From the NCBI GenBank assembly GCA_040752295.1, contig JBFMFE010000120.1, positions 1-18,535 of the forward strand: a stretch of DNA of 18,535 bases, given 5' to 3'. Source of the DNA: JBFMFE01 sp040752295. GTDB taxonomy: Bacteria; UBP15; UBA6099; JBFMBQ01. Positions 7,265 through 14,622 of this stretch are shown here, piece by piece. The position numbers and the translations under genes were made by a program. The first letter of the stretch is position 1. Each line of letters begins with the position of its first letter. The notes beneath the pieces were generated by a model that saw nothing but the letters and a program-made list of their open reading frames with translations, did no database searches and had not been told where the DNA came from.

Positions 7265-8023
7265 TCATTCCTCCTCTTCGGGGGCGGGGTAGAGATAGAT
7301 TTCCCCGAAAGGTCTTTTCTGTCTCGCCGAAATCTTTCCCGAGGCGACGAGGAAGACGACGGCGAGGAAGGAGAGGACGGCGTCGCGCTTCCGGCGGACG
7401 GAGGAGAGTATGAGCGAGAAGGGGGTTTTTTCGCCGCGCTGGAAGACGAAGTCGAAGACCTCGGTGATGCGGCGGCTGAGGAGGTGCGCCTCGTCGGTGG
7501 AGACGCGGTAGGAGTCGTCCTCGAGGGCGCGCCTGAGGGCGCGGTGGTAAACGGCGAGGAGGTCGAACGGCGTGACCAGCTCGACGTATTCGATTTCGTC
7601 CATGAAGCGCGGGCGGGGCTGCCGGGTGAGGGAAAAGTGCAGCCTGTCTCGCTGGAGGTCCGCCAGTTCGAGGAAGTGCTCGCGCAGTCCGCTGAAGAGC
7701 CTGTACTGTTCCTCGAGGCGCTCGCGGACGGAGGTGGGTTCCTCGGCGGGGACTATCTCTCCCGATTCCTCGAGGAGTTCGTCCTCCATCGAGAGAATTT
7801 CCGTCGGGAGGAGTGTGCGGGATTTGACGAACATGAGGCCGGAGATTTTCATGAAGGGTTCGAATGCCGGGTCGTCTGAGGCGAGGACTTCGCGGCGGGT
7901 TTGCGCCGCGACGTCCGAGAGGAGGATTTCGAGGATGTCGAGTTCGTGCCTGCGGACGGCGGTGATGAGTTCGTCAAGGGTTCCCCCGAAACCCTGTATT
8001 TCGACGCGGGGGTCGAGCGTCAT
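7265..8023 (-). CDS. scpA: Segregation and condensation protein A
   Basis: This 252-residue kleisin bridges SMC heads and recruits ScpB. The N terminus has the ScpA pattern EIQGFGGTLDELITAVRRHE, a diverged form of FEGPLDLLLxLI, then ELDILEILLSDVAAQ. The middle contains MKISGLMFVKSRTLLP, the usual marker helix. The C-terminal winged helix lies in the last 70 residues (DEAHLLSRRITEVFDFVFQ onward). The frame is open far upstream, but the real start is the ATG at 8023, which overlaps the trpS stop as ATGA and begins the conserved domain. The expected GPLD is replaced by GTLD. Confidence 0.94.
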   Translation of the reverse strand: MTLDPRVEIQGFGGTLDELITAVRRHELDILEILLSDVAAQTRREVLASDDPAFEPFMKISGLMFVKSRTLLPTEILSMEDELLEESGEIVPAEEPTSVRERLEEQYRLFSGLREHFLELADLQRDRLHFSLTRQPRPRFMDEIEYVELVTPFDLLAVYHRALRRALEDDSYRVSTDEAHLLSRRITEVFDFVFQRGEKTPFSLILSSVRRKRDAVLSFLAVVFLVASGKISARQKRPFGEIYLYPAPEEEE

Positions 8024-9060
8024 GGGGCGTTCCTTTTCCGGCGCGTGGGCGCGGCGCCGGCAGTGCCGGGGAGACCGCCGACGCGGCATTTTTCGCGGAC
8101 TTCGGCGATGGTGCGCCCGGCGATCCTGCGCGCCCTGGCGGTTCCGTCCCGGAGGACGTCGTAGACGCGTTCGGGGTCGCTTTCGATTTCGCGGCGTTTT
8201 TCGCGGAAGGGGGCGAGGAATCTCACGAGAACATCGCCGAGTTCGGCTTTGCAGTCCGCGCAGGGGAGCGTACCGGTCGCGGAGCCTCGTCTGATTTCCT
8301 CGACGCGTTCGGGGTCGTTGTAGAGCGTGTGGAAGGCGAAGACGTTGCATTCGTCGGGATGACCGGGATCGCTGCGGTAGATGCGTTTCGTGTCCGTGAT
8401 CATGGACATCGTGCGCCTTCTTATTTCGTCGGGTTCGGCGGTGAGGGAGATGTAGTTGTCGAGGCTTTTGCTCATTTTGCGTCTGTCGGTTCCGAGGAGG
8501 CGGCTCGTCCTGGAGAGGAGGGGCTGGGGTTCGGGGAAGACTTCGCCGAAGGCTTTGTTGAAGCGGCGGGTGATCTCGCGCGAGAGTTCGAGGTGTGCGA
8601 CCTGGTCTTCGCCGACGGGAACGAATTCGGCTTTGTAGATCAGGATGTCCGCCGCCTGGAGGACGGGGTAACCGAGGAGGCCGTAGGAGAGGGACGCCCT
8701 TTCCTTTTCGCTGCGGAAGTGCTCCTTGAAGGTGGGGCAGCGTTCGAGCCAGGAGATGGGCGTGACCATGGAGAGGAGGAGGGCGAGTTCCGCGTGTTCG
8801 GGGACGTGGGACTGGATGAAGAGGGTGGACCTTGCGGGGTCGAGTCCGGCGACGAGCCAGTCGGCGACCATGTCGAATGTAAGTTCGGGGAGGTGCGAGG
8901 TGTCGGTGTTGTCGGTGAGGGCGTGCCAGTCGGCGACCATGTAGAGGCATTCGTACTCGTCCTGAACGGAGACCCAGGATTTGAGAGCGCCCTCGAAGTT
9001 GCCCAGGTGGATTCTGCCGGTGGGTCTCATTCCGCTGAGAACGCGTCGTTTCCGTGGCAT
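8020..9060 (-). CDS. trpS: Tryptophan-tRNA ligase
   Basis: This is a class I aminoacyl-tRNA synthetase that charges tRNA-Trp in the cytoplasm. The HIGH-type motif is HLGN (18-21) within SGMRPTGRIHLGN. The KMSKS loop is intact at 195-199. The sequence GYPVLQAADIL followed by VGEDQVAHLELSREI is typical of TrpRS and separates it from TyrRS. The length of 346 residues is normal. An AAGGA element lies about 10 bases before the ATG. The final codons overlap the scpA start. The last 20 residues are basic and Ala-rich and seem to be a lineage-specific tail. The trpS-scpA-scpB order is familiar from several bacterial groups. Confidence 0.96.
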   Translation of the reverse strand: MPRKRRVLSGMRPTGRIHLGNFEGALKSWVSVQDEYECLYMVADWHALTDNTDTSHLPELTFDMVADWLVAGLDPARSTLFIQSHVPEHAELALLLSMVTPISWLERCPTFKEHFRSEKERASLSYGLLGYPVLQAADILIYKAEFVPVGEDQVAHLELSREITRRFNKAFGEVFPEPQPLLSRTSRLLGTDRRKMSKSLDNYISLTAEPDEIRRRTMSMITDTKRIYRSDPGHPDECNVFAFHTLYNDPERVEEIRRGSATGTLPCADCKAELGDVLVRFLAPFREKRREIESDPERVYDVLRDGTARARRIAGRTIAEVREKCRVGGLPGTAGAAPTRRKRNAP

Positions 9061-9203
9061 GGCGCCGTGTTTCCTTCAGAAGAAAACTTTAACGAAAAAC
9101 CGTAAAACCACAAGGACGCGCCGGGAATCTGCTCCTGCTGACCAGAAACCCACTCTTATTGAGGAGAGCAAAAAATAGTTCCAACAAACGCATGGCGGCT
9201 GTC

Positions 9204-9291
9204 GCATATTGAATATCGAACAAGGAACCGTGAAATGTCGAAGGGAAAAACACTTCGTTATTCGATATTCCTTGTTCGTTATTCATTATTC
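9204..9291. repeat. Imperfect inverted repeat, MITE- or REP-like element
   Basis: The arms 9204-9227 and 9268-9291 pair along about 24 bases, including a perfect GAACAAGGAA/TTCCTTGTTC core and only scattered mismatches. A smaller CGAAG/CTTCG hairpin sits inside. The element is AT-rich in a GC-rich genome. From memory, intergenic pieces with this ATTCGATATTCCTTGTTCG flavour recur in many uncultured bacterial genomes and give spurious peptides such as NEQG and RYSLFVI. It occupies the 289-base gap between trpS and cca. The rest of that gap holds only the trpS ribosome-binding site and a poor promoter-like match near 9075-9110. Confidence 0.6.
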
Positions 9292-9349
9292 GTTTTTGAC
9301 CGACCAGGCAACCTGTTTTTTGGCTCCCTGTAGTATGTCGAATGCCCCA

Positions 9350-10636
9350 TCAGAGTTTCTTCCCGCGGAGTATTTTTTCGGCGGCGGCGAGTTCGGCGGC
9401 TTTTCCCTTCACCGCGCCTTCGAGCTTCATTTTAAGAACCTCGCGGAGGGTTTCGCCGAAATCCGGCGATGGTTTGAAACCGAGGCGCCGGAGGTCGTCG
9501 CCGGAGACGGCGAGTTTCACGGGTGGGATGGAGAGGCATTTTTTGAGGATGCACCTTGCGCGCGGCTGTTTTTCCGACGCGTACGCGAGGAGAGCGGCTT
9601 CGGGTTCGAGTGAGCGGAGTGCGAGGTACGTTTCGCCGAGTTCGCCCGCCGCCGCGCAGCGGCTCGCGGCGCGGGCGCCTGACGCGCCGTCGAGGAGGCA
9701 CTTGCGCTCTCTGGCGGTGAAGGCGAGGCGTCCGGCGAGGGACCTGAGAGCCTTGTCGTCCGCAAGGCGCGCGACGGCGAGGAAGTACAGGAGGGGCTTG
9801 TGTATGGATTCGATGAATTTCGCCCGTGGGAGCGAGCGGAGCGCCCGGGCGACGCGGTCGGTCGGACTGAGCAGGTCCGGGGAGAAAACGGCGCCCGGAG
9901 AGAGCGCCTGGGGGACGCACAGTTTCACCATGGATTCCACGGCGGCGGCGCGCTCGTTCATTTCGAGTATATAAAAGACCTCTTTTTTCAGCCGTGCGCC
10001 GGAGACGGTGTCGAGGGCGGCGCTTTTCAGCGCATCGTCGAGGAGGGCGCGGGTCCGGCGTTCCCATTCGAGATGGAGGCGCGGCTGGAAGCGTATGCCG
10101 CGAAGTATGCGCGTGGGGTCGTCGCGGAAGCTGTTCTCGTGGAGGACTCTGAGTTTGCGGTCGCGGAGGTCGTCGCGTCCGCGGAATGGATCGAGCAGGA
10201 GACCGAGGCGCGGGGGCGTGAGTTCGACCGCCATGGCGTTGATGGAGAAGTCGCGTCTGAGGAGGTCGGCGCCGACGTCGGCGGGGAAGACCTTCGGGAG
10301 CGCGCCGGGTCCGGGATAGACTTCCCTGCGCGTGGAAGCGAGGTCGAAGCGGGAGCCATCGGGCAGTGTCAGCCTGCACGTGAGGAAGCGTTCGAAGACG
10401 GTCAGCCGCGCGTTATATTTACGCGCGAGTGCGCGGGCGGTTTTCGCGGCGTCGCCCTCGATGGCAAAGTCAACGTCGGCGAGCGCGCCGGCGGAGAGGA
10501 GGTCGCGGACGGGACCGCCCACGAGGAATGCGCGGAAGCCCGCTCTCTGCGCCGTCGCGCCCACGTCGCACACGAGGCGGAAATCCGCCGGGTCGAGCAG
10601 TTCCCGGAGTTTCAGCGTCAGTCTTTTTCCGTCCAT
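9350..10636 (-). CDS. cca: tRNA nucleotidyltransferase (CCA-adding) / poly(A) polymerase family
   Basis: This 428-residue class II nucleotidyltransferase would add or repair the 3' CCA of tRNAs. The catalytic head has VGGPVRDLL (39-47) and the metal-binding DVD (54-56). Motif RRDFSINAMA (127-136) and the DPTRILRGIRF segment (173-183) follow, as in the family. The C-terminal half is helical and less conserved. The tRNA gene in this window has no encoded CCA, so such an enzyme is required. Poly(A) polymerases share these motifs, so the exact specificity is by inference. The ATG at 10636 lies 19 bases inside the preceding lipoprotein gene and has no clear Shine-Dalgarno sequence, which suggests translational coupling. 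The longer open frame upstream is a shadow. Confidence 0.88.
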   Translation of the reverse strand: MDGKRLTLKLRELLDPADFRLVCDVGATAQRAGFRAFLVGGPVRDLLSAGALADVDFAIEGDAAKTARALARKYNARLTVFERFLTCRLTLPDGSRFDLASTRREVYPGPGALPKVFPADVGADLLRRDFSINAMAVELTPPRLGLLLDPFRGRDDLRDRKLRVLHENSFRDDPTRILRGIRFQPRLHLEWERRTRALLDDALKSAALDTVSGARLKKEVFYILEMNERAAAVESMVKLCVPQALSPGAVFSPDLLSPTDRVARALRSLPRAKFIESIHKPLLYFLAVARLADDKALRSLAGRLAFTARERKCLLDGASGARAASRCAAAGELGETYLALRSLEPEAALLAYASEKQPRARCILKKCLSIPPVKLAVSGDDLRRLGFKPSPDFGETLREVLKMKLEGAVKGKAAELAAAEKILRGKKL

Positions 10637-11415
10637 TCGACGGCGCAGCGCTGGAAAGTGGCTCTCTTCATGGAGAGTTGTTCCCCGCCCGCGGCGGAGA
10701 GGGTGATGTCGGTCCGTTCGCTGTAGCGGGCGCGCATCAGGCGGCTTGTTCCGAAGCAGAGTTCGCCGTCCACGCGGTGGCGCGCCTGTATGCTGATCCT
10801 GACTCCTCTCGGCAGCGTGCTCGGGACGTCCTCCTCGTGACGGACGGCGAGTGTTATGAGACGGCAGTTCCTCGAATCGCCCCTGCCCTTTCCCTCGTAG
10901 GTGTACCGCCAGGGGAGTTCCCTTTCGGAGACGCCTACCTTTGTAACGCGCTTGACCGACCACGAGTCGCCCGGCTTGACCCTCCGGCGGGGAAGTTCGG
11001 GGAAGACGAGTTCGACGCCGAAGGGGGAGCGCCCGCCGAAGCGTTCCGCGATCCTCCCTTTGTCGTCCATGACGACGGTTTCGCCCGTGGTTTCGGGGAC
11101 GGCGCCGAAGCCGGCGCCCGGGGCTTTGCGGGGTTCGAGTTTCAGCCAGGTTTTACCGTCCCGGCGGCGGAGGGGTTCCACGGCGAGGAAGTACGCGGCG
11201 TTCTTCTTCGTGAGGACTTCTTTTTCGTTTCCATTCGCGTCTGTTTCGATCCTGCCCGCCGTTATCTCGAAGCGGTAGGTTGCCGGTGGTTCGCCCGGGC
11301 GGAAGCGGTAGGACAGGTCCTGGGGGACGCGGGCGCAACCCGAGGCGGCGCAGGCTGCGAGGCAGATGAGTGGGAGGGTGCGGGTCCGGCGGGGGTTTCG
11401 CGATGTGCGATTCAT
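10618..11415 (-). CDS. Putative lipoprotein of unknown function
   Basis: This 265-residue protein starts with a basic N-region (RNPRRTRT) and a short hydrophobic stretch. It has a lipobox-like LAAC at 19-22, with a second possible modification site ASGC at 24-27. After that it is predicted to be a soluble, beta-rich periplasmic domain. It contains YRFRPGEPPATYRFEI near the start and VKPGDSWSV in the middle, a pattern seen in uncharacterised secreted proteins of the DUF6263 kind; that match is from memory and weak. The ATG overlaps the lysA stop as ATGA, and the 3' end overlaps cca by 19 bases. The operon places it between lysine or peptidoglycan precursor synthesis and tRNA maturation, which tells little about its job. 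Confidence 0.75.
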   Translation of the reverse strand: MNRTSRNPRRTRTLPLICLAACAASGCARVPQDLSYRFRPGEPPATYRFEITAGRIETDANGNEKEVLTKKNAAYFLAVEPLRRRDGKTWLKLEPRKAPGAGFGAVPETTGETVVMDDKGRIAERFGGRSPFGVELVFPELPRRRVKPGDSWSVKRVTKVGVSERELPWRYTYEGKGRGDSRNCRLITLAVRHEEDVPSTLPRGVRISIQARHRVDGELCFGTSRLMRARYSERTDITLSAAGGEQLSMKRATFQRCAVEWTEKD

Positions 11416-12791
11416 TTTCCCGTTGTCGGCGGCGGCGATTTTTTCATCGGGCGGCGGTATCCGCGGGTCGCGCGGGCGCGGCGTGTGATGACGTCCATAG
11501 CGAAGAGGTCGCCGTCGGTTTCCCTCTTCACGATGAGGCGCGGTTTGCCGTTTTTGAGCATGACGACGGCGGGGCGGGGGAACTTGTTGTAGTTGCTGGA
11601 CATGGAGAAATTGTATGCGCCCGTTGTGAAGACGGCGAGGACGTCGCCGGGGCGCGGGGATGGGAGGGGGAGCGATTTGATGAGCACGTCGTTCTCGCAG
11701 TGGCTGCCGCAGACGCGGTAGTTTCCGTCCGGGGGCGCGGAAGCCCTGCCGGCGATGACCGCCTCGTACGCGGCGCCGTAGAGGGCGGGGCGCGGGTTGT
11801 CGGACAATCCGCCGTCCACGATGACGTAGCTGCGGACGCCGGGGACGGTTTTCACCGGTCCGACGGTGTAAAGTGTGATGCCCGCGGGACCGGCGATGGC
11901 GCGTCCCGGTTCGACCACGAGGCGCGGGAGGGGGACACCCGATTCGCGGAGGCGCGCGGAGAGTTCGCCCGCGACGGCGCGGGCGATCCGGCGGACATCC
12001 GGGAGCGCCTGCCGCGAGGAGTACCTGGCGGGAAAGCTGCCGCCGGCGTTCACCTCCGCGGGGACGTAACCGAGGCGCGATTTGAGCGAGGCGATGAAAT
12101 CCGCCGCGCGGCGCGCCGCCTCCCTGTAGGGTTTGAGGTCGAGAATCTGCGAGCCGATGTGGTAGTGGAAGCCGCGGAGTTCGAGGGAGCGGCTGCGGAG
12201 GATTTCGGCGATGAGGGACAGTGCGGCGCCGCCAGCGATGGGGACGCCGAACTTGGTGTCGAGCCTGCCGGTCTGAATGAAGTGGTGGGTGTGCGCCTCG
12301 ATGCCGGGTGTGACCCTGAGGAGGACGGCGGGTTTCCGCTTCGAGGCGCGGGCGAGGCGTTCGAGGGTGAGCGCCTCGTCGCGGCTGTCCAGCACGATGG
12401 TTCCCACGCCGAGGCGGAGGGCGTCGCGCAGGTCCTGTTCCTTTTTGAAACCGCCGTGGAGGTAGATTTCACCCGGTTCGATGCCGGCGAGGAGCGCGCC
12501 GCGGACTTCTCCCATCGAGGAGGCGTCGAGTCCAAGCCCCTCGTCCGCCGCCGTCCGCATCACCTCGAGCGCCGTCATTGCCTTGGCGGAGTAGAGGACG
12601 CGCGTTTCGCCCGGGTAAGCCGCCTCGAACCCGCGGCGGAATTCGCGGCAGTTGGCACGGAGGACGTCTTCGTCCATGACGTAAAGCGGGGTTCGGTACT
12701 TTTTTGCGAGCGCAAGGGTGTCCGCGCCGCCGAAGCGGAGTACGCCCGTCGGGTCAATTTCAGCGCCGGGAAATTTTTCGGGCGTGATCAT
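11412..12791 (-). CDS. lysA: Diaminopimelate decarboxylase
   Basis: LysA is a PLP enzyme that turns meso-diaminopimelate into lysine and CO2. The PLP-binding lysine is Lys70 in VLYSAKAM. Other family landmarks are HYHIGSQ (209-215), the phosphate-binding EPGRA (294-298), Cys365 in SHCENDVL (the CESGD-type motif from the partner subunit) and GAYNFSMSSNYN near the C terminus. The length of 459 residues is slightly over the usual 420, with a basic extension after residue 435. The glycine-rich loop reads NAGGSFPARY instead of the common GGGLGI form. Related fold III decarboxylases act on ornithine, arginine or carboxynorspermidine, but the motif set favours LysA. Both ends overlap neighbours by ATGA. 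Confidence 0.93.
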   Translation of the reverse strand: MITPEKFPGAEIDPTGVLRFGGADTLALAKKYRTPLYVMDEDVLRANCREFRRGFEAAYPGETRVLYSAKAMTALEVMRTAADEGLGLDASSMGEVRGALLAGIEPGEIYLHGGFKKEQDLRDALRLGVGTIVLDSRDEALTLERLARASKRKPAVLLRVTPGIEAHTHHFIQTGRLDTKFGVPIAGGAALSLIAEILRSRSLELRGFHYHIGSQILDLKPYREAARRAADFIASLKSRLGYVPAEVNAGGSFPARYSSRQALPDVRRIARAVAGELSARLRESGVPLPRLVVEPGRAIAGPAGITLYTVGPVKTVPGVRSYVIVDGGLSDNPRPALYGAAYEAVIAGRASAPPDGNYRVCGSHCENDVLIKSLPLPSPRPGDVLAVFTTGAYNFSMSSNYNKFPRPAVVMLKNGKPRLIVKRETDGDLFAMDVITRRARATRGYRRPMKKSPPPTTGK

Positions 12792-13585
12792 CTGGTCGGA
12801 ATCCCCCTTCCGCCGGTGTCGCTCACGACTATGGAACCGCCAAGTATATCATGAAAGCCTCTTTTGTGCCTGCCCACGAAGGCGATCAGGACGCCCAGTG
12901 AGAACACGAGGGCGATGGTGATCCCGCCAAACCAGGAGGCCAGCATGAAAAGGAGCGGGAGTTTCGCGGCGAAGATGGAAAGCAGCTTCACGATGGACCT
13001 GGCGAGAAGGAAACCGACGTACATCCAGATGAGGGCGGTGAGCAGACCTGTCCAGCGCCAGAAGGAGGCGAGGAGAGTGAGCGGCGCGCCCGAGACGGAT
13101 TTGACCTTGAGCGAGGTCAGAACCTTGCCCGGCGTCGCGCCGAACCGCCACCACAGGAGGGGAAAATAGAGGGACGCGACGAAAAAGAGGCTGTAGTAGA
13201 GACAGAGGAAGAAGCCAAGCCCGCCGACTTCGGGGACGAGGAAGAGCATGCCGATGAAGCGCAGGACGAACGAGACGGGGATGGAGATGATGAAGACGAG
13301 CGCGGAATCGAAGAGGAGGGCGAGGAGGCGGCGGAGTTCCTTGTTGGCGACGGCGCCGGAGATGTTCCTGCGGACGGCGGGAGTGACGGCGGCGGGGAGG
13401 AAGCGCGGGAATGTCTCGCGGCGGCGCTGAGCGGCGCGTATGCTTGCGCAGGCAGGGCAGTGTGGGCTGGCGCCGACCCTGACGAGGCATTCGCGGCATA
13501 GGGGAGCGCCGCATTTCACGCAGAAAGCCTCCGCTTTTCTGTCGGGGTGTGCGCGGCAGCGTTTCGATTGCTGAGCCGGGTTCAT
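12788..13585 (-). CDS. B-box zinc-finger and RDD-domain membrane protein
   Basis: This 265-residue protein joins two modules. Residues 10-46 hold paired zinc ligands: Cys10, His13, Cys22, Cys25, Cys30, Cys33, His42 and Cys43 or Cys46. The spacing is that of a B-box-like finger (CxxH, CxxC, CxxC, HCPAC). Residues about 85-265 are an RDD domain with several transmembrane helices. It has the usual ALLFDSALVF (the RD variant), WWRFGATPGKVLTSLKV and a terminal KRGFHDILGGSIVV. RDD proteins are poorly characterised membrane proteins, some linked to transport. I chose the ATG at 13585 because it overlaps the lptC stop as ATGA; an extended frame upstream is a shadow. Its place beside lptC suggests envelope function, by context only. 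Confidence 0.85.
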   Translation of the reverse strand: MNPAQQSKRCRAHPDRKAEAFCVKCGAPLCRECLVRVGASPHCPACASIRAAQRRRETFPRFLPAAVTPAVRRNISGAVANKELRRLLALLFDSALVFIISIPVSFVLRFIGMLFLVPEVGGLGFFLCLYYSLFFVASLYFPLLWWRFGATPGKVLTSLKVKSVSGAPLTLLASFWRWTGLLTALIWMYVGFLLARSIVKLLSIFAAKLPLLFMLASWFGGITIALVFSLGVLIAFVGRHKRGFHDILGGSIVVSDTGGRGIPTR

Positions 13586-14202
13586 GGGAGCGGCAGTTCG
13601 AGCACTACGCCGCGTGAGAACCGGACGAGGTTCAGATTCCCGTCCACGAGCGCCTCGTCCGCCCGGACGGTTCCGCCGTCGAAGTCCGCCCGGACGCCGC
13701 CGGAAAGGGAGAGGAGCGAGCCGCGCTCGTCCCATTTGAGCGATGGGGCGGAGAGGGAGAAACCCTCGGGCTGGAGGGAGCAGGCGACGCCGCCGTCCGC
13801 GGTTCCCGTGCGTGATCTGTCGTCGAAGCCGGCGCGCGCGGTCCTGAACTCGAGGATGGAGACCTCGCCGCGGTAGAGTTTTCCGAGCACGTTACGGAGT
13901 TCGGTGACGCCCGTACCGGAGTGGGACTGAACCTCGTCCGCCTGGAGGGACCAGGCTATTTTACCGGATTTGAAGTGAGTGATTTCCGTCTTCTGGATTC
14001 TGACGTTGATACCCGGCTCGGGTCCCCGCGGTTCCGCGACGTGGGCGCGCCCCTGCGCCGCGGAGTCCGCCTCGCCGGGGGTTTTTCCGGAGGGTCCGGT
14101 GTGAAAGAGGAGCAGGTAGGCGGCGGCGAGAGAGAGCGCGACGGCGGCCGAGATGATCGCGCCCTGAAAGCAGGCGGCGGACGTCCACCGTTTCTCACGC
14201 AT
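13582..14202 (-). CDS. lptC: LptC-like LPS export periplasmic protein
   Basis: This 206-residue protein has one N-terminal membrane anchor (about residues 13-33) followed by a periplasmic beta-jellyroll. The LptC/YrbK signature is GKIAWSLQADEVQSH, followed by VTELRNVLGKLYRGE. A repeated beta pattern appears in the second half (GGVRADFDGGTVRADEALVD). In the Lpt bridge LptC passes lipopolysaccharide from the LptBFG transporter to LptA. Its presence indicates an LPS-bearing outer membrane. No lptA or lptB lies next to it. It is the first gene of a five-gene overlapping run (RDD protein, lysA, lipoprotein, cca). The start has no Shine-Dalgarno sequence, and a -10-like box ends 6 bases before the ATG. 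Confidence 0.82.
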   Translation of the reverse strand: MREKRWTSAACFQGAIISAAVALSLAAAYLLLFHTGPSGKTPGEADSAAQGRAHVAEPRGPEPGINVRIQKTEITHFKSGKIAWSLQADEVQSHSGTGVTELRNVLGKLYRGEVSILEFRTARAGFDDRSRTGTADGGVACSLQPEGFSLSAPSLKWDERGSLLSLSGGVRADFDGGTVRADEALVDGNLNLVRFSRGVVLELPLP

Positions 14203-14208
14203 ACGATC

Positions 14209-14214
14209 AGTTTA
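14209..14214 (-). promoter_or_regulatory. Candidate -10 box for the lptC operon
   Basis: On the minus strand TAAACT ends 6 bases before the lptC ATG. A -35 box is unconvincing (TTTTGT at 17-base spacing). If used, it would yield a leaderless transcript. Confidence 0.3.
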
Positions 14215-14312
14215 GAACGAATCGGACTAAAACAAAAGGATACAATCGTTTCGGCGCGTGGAACGGAGAGCGGCGGGGGGGCGCCGCCGTTCCGCCGCGC
14301 TTTTTTCCGAGG

Positions 14313-14340
14313 TGGACAAAATGGGAGAAAGCGGTAGAAT
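14313..14340 (+). promoter_or_regulatory. Promoter of tRNA-Arg
   Basis: TGGACA (14313-14318) and TAGAAT (14335-14340) each match 5 of 6 consensus bases, at 16-base spacing. The tRNA begins 12 bases after the -10 box, so the primary transcript has a leader of about 5 bases. Confidence 0.65.
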
Positions 14341-14351
14341 TGAAAGCGGGA

Positions 14352-14425
14352 GCGCCCGTAGCTCAGGTGGATAGAGCGTAAGATTGCGGATCTTGAGGTC
14401 ACAGGTTCAAGTCCTGTCGGGCGCG
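14352..14425 (+). tRNA. tRNA-Arg (anticodon GCG)
   Basis: A full cloverleaf can be folded by hand. The acceptor stem GCGCCCG pairs with CGGGCGC, with discriminator G at 14425. The D-stem is GCTC/GAGC. The anticodon stem TAAGA/TCTTG contains one T-G pair and encloses loop TTGCGGA. The T-arm is ACAGG-TTCAAGT-CCTGT. The variable loop is 5 bases. The anticodon GCG at 14386-14388 reads CGC, an arginine codon. The D-loop A20 identity element for arginine is present. CCA is not encoded, so the Cca enzyme must add it. The GCG anticodon is unusual for arginine, because most bacteria use ACG modified to inosine. Confidence 0.93.
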
Positions 14426-14433
14426 TTTTTTTT
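14418..14433 (+). terminator. T-run directly after tRNA-Arg
   Basis: Eight Ts (14426-14433) directly follow the acceptor stem and discriminator. The GC-rich T-arm and acceptor structure may act as the hairpin, so the tRNA transcript probably ends here. Confidence 0.45.
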
Positions 14434-14531
14434 ACGCCAGATGACGTATGCAAAATATAAGGAAAGTGGGAGGGGTCGGAGATCGCCGTGAAGACCGGAC
14501 GTTCGCCGCGCCCCGGCGTTCGCAATTTGCG

Positions 14532-14559
14532 GCCGCCCGATATATAATTGACGGGCGGC
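14532..14559 (+). promoter_or_regulatory. -10 box inside an inverted repeat (possible operator)
   Basis: GCCGCCCG (14532-14539) and CGGGCGGC (14552-14559) are perfect 8-base inverted arms. Between them lies a perfect TATAAT (14543-14548). No good -35 box is present at 16-18 bases, which would suit a promoter that needs an activator. Transcription would start about 70 bases before the first small membrane-protein gene. Confidence 0.4.
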
Positions 14560-14622
14560 GCGGGCTTCCGTAAGCCGGCACGTCCGCCGGAGGGAGAAGC
14601 GGCGCCGGAAGAGGAGTCAGGC

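Noticed and set aside
8024..8950. N-terminal extension of scpA to 8950
   Set aside because: It overlaps trpS in another frame and is Arg/Pro/His low-complexity. The ATG at 8023 fits the family start and the ATGA overlap.
9089..9286. Small minus-strand ORF with NNEQG peptide
   Set aside because: It is produced by the inverted-repeat element, and such peptides are recurrent translation artefacts.
10637..10963. N-terminal extension of cca to 10963
   Set aside because: It lies inside the lipoprotein gene and its composition is unlike protein-coding sequence. The nucleotidyltransferase fold starts after the ATG at 10636.
11370..12854. 494-codon plus-strand open frame
   Set aside because: It is antisense to lysA, which has a full motif set.
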